Positions 4,556-6,540 of a DNA stretch of 6,540 nucleotides are shown piece by piece. The translations under genes were made by a program, and so were the position numbers. The notes beneath the pieces are model-generated. The model saw only the letters and a program-made list of their open reading frames with translations, did no database searches and was not told the DNA's origin. The number at the start of each line of letters is the position of its first letter. Position 1 is the first letter of the stretch. The stretch covers positions 1-6,540 of the forward strand of contig CAJXLH010000161.1 in assembly GCA_913055925.1 (NCBI GenBank), given 5' to 3'. Origin of the DNA: an uncultured Maritalea sp. (lineage in GTDB: Bacteria; Pseudomonadota; Alphaproteobacteria; Rhizobiales; Devosiaceae).

Positions 4556-5370
4556 TTGCCGAGCTCTCTGCTTCGCTCAGCCGCTGCTTTCACAGCACGT
4601 GCCATGAGTTTGCTTAGACCGTCTTCCGCCATCAACACCTGCAAAGCCGCGAAGGTCGTGCCATTTGGTGAAGTAACATTTTCACGTAAGACTGATGGGC
4701 TGGTGTTTGGTTCTGCTTCTAGCAGCATGGCTGAGCCCACAAGGGTTTGCCGCGCCAATTGCAGCGCCAAGTCCGGGGCAAGCCCCTCAGCTTCACCTGC
4801 TGCGGCCAACGCTTCCACCATATGGAACACATAAGCCGGACCAGAACCGGAAACCGCTGTGACGGAGTTGATATCGTCTTCTTTTTCGACCCAAAATGTA
4901 ACACCGGATGCATCAAGCAGATTATCGACAATCACCTGATCATCATATGTCACGCCTTTTGATGCAAAGGCGCCAATCGCACCGCGTCCAATTTTGGCCG
5001 GCGTATTTGGAATGGTGCGTACGATGCGATCTGTACCGAGTTTTTCCGACATTTGTTCAATGCCAATGCCCGCCATCACAGAAACAACAAGCGTATTCTC
5101 ATCAACGCATGAACGCGCATCTTCCATGACCTGTTCGGCCACCTGTGGCTTAACCGCCAACACCAGAACCTGAGCAGGTTTTGCTGGCGGTTTCGCGAAG
5201 GTTGTGATGGAAATCTCAGACGCGATGTTGCGAACAGCAGTGGCTGGGTTTGGATCAACTAAAATCAAACGATCCGGCGACAGACCAGCCTCGAGCCAAC
5301 CCACAGCCATCGCCATACCCATTTGTCCAGCGCCCACAAGAACAACTGGCCCAACGTCAAATAAAGGCAT
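4552..5370 (-). CDS. proC: Pyrroline-5-carboxylate reductase
   Basis: ProC catalyses the last step of proline synthesis, NAD(P)H-dependent reduction of 1-pyrroline-5-carboxylate to L-proline, in the cytoplasm. The 272-residue protein is of normal length. It has an N-terminal Rossmann fold with VGAGQMG (12-18) and VLAVKPQ (70-76), the RTIPNTPAKIGRG segment (118-130), and the C-terminal dimerisation and active-site domain with VTAVSGSGPAYVF (170-182) and LRENVTSPNGTTFAAL (228-243), which matches the PROSITE-type P5CR signature. The ATG at 5370 is preceded by AAGGGG, 8 nt upstream, overlapping the ybjN stop codon. It is the middle gene of a ybjN-proC-csaA operon: 12 nt separate it from ybjN and its stop overlaps the csaA start. 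No missing residues are seen. Confidence 0.97.
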   Translation of the reverse strand: MPLFDVGPVVLVGAGQMGMAMAVGWLEAGLSPDRLILVDPNPATAVRNIASEISITTFAKPPAKPAQVLVLAVKPQVAEQVMEDARSCVDENTLVVSVMAGIGIEQMSEKLGTDRIVRTIPNTPAKIGRGAIGAFASKGVTYDDQVIVDNLLDASGVTFWVEKEDDINSVTAVSGSGPAYVFHMVEALAAAGEAEGLAPDLALQLARQTLVGSAMLLEAEPNTSPSVLRENVTSPNGTTFAALQVLMAEDGLSKLMARAVKAAAERSRELGK

Positions 5371-5382
5371 CTACTCTGCCCC

Positions 5383-5883
5383 TTATGCTTCACCCACGGT
5401 TTCAAACATCACATGAGATAGCGCTTCTTCAGCTGGTTTTCCAGCCCACACCACAAATTGGAAGGCTTGGTAATATTGATCGCAGCTTTCAACAGCAGAA
5501 TTGAGCAATGCTTCACATTGTTGCGGTGAAACCTCGGCACCGCCGCTCAACAAGTGCGAGTTGCGGAACAAGACCATGTTCTCTTTGTTCCAAATGTCGA
5601 AATGGCCGATCCACAATTGTTCATTGATCCGGCCAACCAGCTGTTTGACCTCTGATCGACGTGCTTCTGGCGTTTTAAGATCAAAAGCGCAGGCAATGTG
5701 CAGCGATTCTAAATCTTCCATCCAGGAGAATGAAACGTGATAATCGCTCCAACCACCACGGATAGAGATCGAAATCTCATCCGCATCGGCGCGCTCGAAC
5801 GACCAATCATTGATGCCCGCAATGTGCTCAATAATGTCAACGGGGTGCATAACCCGTTCAATTTCCATCTCGATCAGCGACAT
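5383..5883 (-). CDS. YbjN-domain protein
   Basis: The 166-residue soluble protein matches the alphaproteobacterial YbjN family. Recognisable stretches are WSFERADADEISISIRGGW (27-45), YHVSFSWMEDLESLHIACAFDLK (48-70), RINEQLWIGHFDIWNKENMVLFR (85-107), and YYQAFQFVVWAGKPAEEAL (137-155) near the C-terminus. The fold resembles a type III secretion chaperone-like domain; E. coli YbjN affects motility and stress responses, but a biochemical role is not established. The ATG at 5881-5883 has AAAGG 9 nt upstream. It is the first gene of the operon with proC and csaA, and the arrangement directly ahead of proC is one I recall from other Hyphomicrobiales. The 310-nt gap upstream carries CtrA- and DnaA-like sites, but I see no convincing promoter hexamers close to the gene. 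Confidence 0.85.
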   Translation of the reverse strand: MSLIEMEIERVMHPVDIIEHIAGINDWSFERADADEISISIRGGWSDYHVSFSWMEDLESLHIACAFDLKTPEARRSEVKQLVGRINEQLWIGHFDIWNKENMVLFRNSHLLSGGAEVSPQQCEALLNSAVESCDQYYQAFQFVVWAGKPAEEALSHVMFETVGEA

Positions 5884-5950
5884 GACGTGATGCCTTTAAG
5901 TTCGTTTTCGCAGAACCGGGACAATGCGAGCAAAATCGCAAGCAATTCCC

Positions 5951-5965
5951 GTGTGTGATACGCAC
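5951..5965. promoter_or_regulatory. Short inverted repeat upstream of ybjN (candidate operator)
   Basis: GTGTGT and ACGCAC flank GAT; five pairs are Watson-Crick and one is a G-T wobble. It lies 68 nt upstream of the ybjN start, near a second small repeat TGCGA-N6-TCGCA (5925-5940). Their spacing is typical of regulator half-sites, but the short arms could arise by chance. Confidence 0.2.
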
Positions 5966-6036
5966 TTCAAAGATTGAAAAGCCGAATTACGCTGACCTTC
6001 AGGAGACCAGATGTTCGGGCGCGAATCTTTTCTGCG

Positions 6037-6050
6037 TTAACGAACTTTAA
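6037..6050. promoter_or_regulatory. Near-consensus CtrA-like site (TTAA-N6-TTAAC)
   Basis: TTAA (6037-6040) and TTAA (6047-6050) are separated by 6 nt, one short of the CtrA consensus, and followed by C. Alone this would be weak; its neighbour at 6125-6139 with perfect spacing, 75 nt away, makes it worth recording. Confidence 0.3.
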
Positions 6051-6101
6051 CCTGACCATCCCTGGTGAGAATTGCCTTTTAGCGATTCACACCAAATCTC
6101 T

Positions 6102-6110
6102 TGTGGATGA
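6102..6110 (-). promoter_or_regulatory. DnaA-box-like sequence
   Basis: The minus strand reads TCATCCACA, eight of nine to the DnaA box TTATCCACA. A second plus-strand match, TTGTTCACA (6149-6157), fits TTATNCACA at all but one position, and CGATTCACA (6083-6091) at all but two. Three such matches within 75 nt, either side of a CtrA-type site, is suggestive, but DnaA boxes of this quality occur by chance. Confidence 0.3.
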
Positions 6111-6124
6111 TCAGCCCGCGATGG

Positions 6125-6139
6125 TTAACGGGACATTAA
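6125..6139. promoter_or_regulatory. Perfect CtrA consensus site (TTAA-N7-TTAA)
   Basis: TTAACGGGACATTAAC (6125-6140) has two TTAA halves separated by exactly 7 nt, followed by the C often seen in the second half-site. CtrA is the essential cell-cycle response regulator of many alphaproteobacteria; it activates or represses promoters and in Caulobacter blocks the replication origin. The motif lies in non-coding DNA, where functional sites are expected. Whether it regulates ybjN (about 240 nt away), an unseen small transcript, or nothing is not decided by the sequence. Confidence 0.5.
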
Positions 6140-6193
6140 CAAAACGAGTTGTTCACAGGGCTGTTAGCCCATTATGAAACAATTTTACTGAAA

Positions 6194-6439
6194 CTACTTT
6201 TTCTTTGATTTGAGCGCTTCGAGTTCTTTCTTCACGACCTCTAGCTCTTCGCTTTGCACCTGAACTAGCTCACGCAATGCATCAAACTCTTCGCGTTTGA
6301 CCAAATCCATATCATTGATCAAGCGCTCCATTTGCGCTTTCACAGCGGTTTCAGCTTCGCGACGAACGCCATCAGCAACACCAGCGGCGTCGTTCATCAA
6401 TTTGCCCAAATCATCAAAGATTTTGTTTCCGTCAGACAT
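6194..6439 (-). CDS. ubiK: UbiK-family accessory factor (BMFP / YqiC family)
   Basis: The 81-residue protein fits the BMFP/UbiK family: an N-terminal amphipathic helix (FDDLGKLMNDAAGVADGVRREAE, 8-30), then QMERLINDMDLVKREEFDAL (36-55) with the conserved ER-L and V-REEFD pattern, and a C-terminal coiled coil of E/L/V/K heptads ending in a lysine cluster (SKKK). In E. coli UbiK (YqiC) forms a trimer, interacts with UbiJ and helps ubiquinone synthesis under aerobic conditions, associating with lipids through its N-terminus. The size matches the family. AGGGA lies about 9 nt before the ATG at 6437-6439. No strong terminator follows the stop. It is separated from ybjN by 310 nt and is probably a single transcription unit. 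The ubiquinone role in alphaproteobacteria is inferred from the family. Confidence 0.9.
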   Translation of the reverse strand: MSDGNKIFDDLGKLMNDAAGVADGVRREAETAVKAQMERLINDMDLVKREEFDALRELVQVQSEELEVVKKELEALKSKKK

Positions 6440-6468
6440 GGCTATGCGTCCCTTTCAAAGGCAATAAA

Positions 6469-6485
6469 GTGTCTTTATATGACAC
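6469..6485. promoter_or_regulatory. Palindrome around a -10-like hexamer upstream of ubiK
   Basis: GTGTC (6469-6473) and GACAC (6481-6485) are inverted around TTTATAT. On the minus strand the spacer contains TATAAA (6479-6474, five of six to TATAAT), which would place the ubiK transcription start near 6467, 28 nt before the ATG. The nearest -35-like hexamer, TTGGTG (6500-6495), is only 15 nt away, which is short. A repressor binding the palindrome would cover the -10. It could instead be a small hairpin ending a minus-strand transcript, since TTTATT follows. Confidence 0.4.
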
Positions 6486-6540
6486 CTATGTAAGCACCAA
6501 TGCCGTGCTTGACCAGTGCATTCTCGAAATGCAAGGTGCG
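6469..6540 (+). CDS. Possible 5' end of an unidentified plus-strand gene running off the window
   Basis: An open frame begins with GTG at 6469, preceded by AAAGG (6457-6461, spacing 7 nt), and stays open for 24 codons to the edge. It would encode a protein starting MSLYDTYVSTNAVLDQCILE. I do not recognise the family. The minus strand also has an open frame through the same bases that would end with TAA at 6477-6475, so an upstream gene ending here is an alternative. The stretch is too short to separate the two readings from chance. Confidence 0.2.
   Translation, partial: MSLYDTYVSTNAVLDQCILEMQGA

Larger units (their letters stand above)
5884..6193. other. 310-base intergenic region without a convincing gene
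   Basis: No open frame here has a credible start and family resemblance; the longest (5974-6177, plus strand) starts with TTG and reads as non-coding. From the ybjN side it contains TGCGA-N6-TCGCA (5925-5940) and GTGTGT-GAT-ACGCAC (5951-5965, one G-U pair). In the middle are two TTAA-pair sites (6037-6050 and 6125-6139), DnaA-box-like sequences (6102-6110, 6149-6157) and two GANTC methylation motifs (6023-6027, 6084-6088). Near ubiK is a small hairpin GGGCT-GTT-AGCCC (6158-6170), too weak and without a T-tract to be a confident terminator. The region most likely serves as regulatory DNA for ybjN-proC-csaA or hides a small RNA. Confidence 0.6.

Noticed and set aside
4454..5504. Plus-strand open frames antisense to csaA, proC and ybjN
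   Set aside because: Antisense shadows of well-supported genes; no ribosome sites and no recognisable domains.
6158..6170. ubiK terminator GGGCT-GTT-AGCCC
   Set aside because: The stem is only 5 bp and no T-tract follows on the minus strand; too weak to call.
5974..6177. 67-codon plus-strand open frame in the ybjN/ubiK gap
   Set aside because: It starts with TTG, lacks a recognisable family, and the translation looks like random sequence; CtrA- and DnaA-like motifs in it argue for non-coding DNA.
5884..6193. Chromosomal replication origin
   Set aside because: CtrA and DnaA motifs occur, but there is no dense array of DnaA boxes, no AT-rich unwinding region, and none of the usual alphaproteobacterial origin neighbours such as hemE in the window.
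1..6540. CRISPR array, tRNA or rRNA genes, insertion sequences, toxin-antitoxin or defence system
   Set aside because: No regularly spaced repeats, cloverleaf-like sequence, transposase or terminal repeats were seen, and every substantial frame belongs to a recognised housekeeping, regulatory or membrane family.

Overview
This is an ordinary chromosomal stretch from an alphaproteobacterium, most likely a member of the Hyphomicrobiales (Rhizobiales) or a close relative with base composition near 50 % GC. The basis is gene content and protein style: a 295-residue branched-chain aminotransferase divergent from a MarR regulator, an alphaproteobacterial-type YbjN protein directly upstream of proC and a CsaA-like tRNA-binding protein, a UbiK/BMFP protein, and a CtrA-type TTAA-N7-TTAA site. 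I see no insertion sequence, phage gene, CRISPR array, tRNA or rRNA, and no previously undescribed multi-gene system. The points of interest are regulatory DNA and RNA structures between the genes.

Layout. (1) 1-1170: the 3' end of moaE (+) converges on ilvE (-), with a strong terminator between them oriented for ilvE. The ilvE/marR gap holds a perfect 8-bp inverted repeat and overlapping candidate divergent promoters. (2) 1171-2290: marR (+), then a stand-alone GyrI-like effector-binding protein (+). (3) 2287-3195: a LysR-type regulator (-), whose stop codon overlaps that of the GyrI-like gene. (4) 3196-4203: a divergent gap with a good T-N11-A LysR box, a DUF4345-type membrane protein (+), two tandem GC-rich hairpins, and a MAPEG-family membrane protein (+). 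(5) 4214-5883: a minus-strand operon transcribed ybjN, proC, csaA, tightly packed, with an ATGA overlap between proC and csaA. (6) 5884-6193: a 310-base gap without a convincing gene, carrying one perfect CtrA site, one near-CtrA site, DnaA-box-like sequences and small inverted repeats. (7) 6194-6439: ubiK (-), with a palindrome containing a TATAAA hexamer upstream. The last 60 or so bases may begin an unidentified plus-strand gene.

How the genes fit together. Most are housekeeping: molybdopterin synthesis (moaE), branched-chain amino acid transamination (ilvE), proline synthesis (proC), a tRNA-binding or chaperone-like protein (csaA) and ubiquinone synthesis support (ubiK). The middle block looks like a small sensory or detoxification neighbourhood: MarR, GyrI-like effector binder, LysR, and two small four-helix membrane proteins. 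Ligands and targets of these regulators cannot be read from the sequence.
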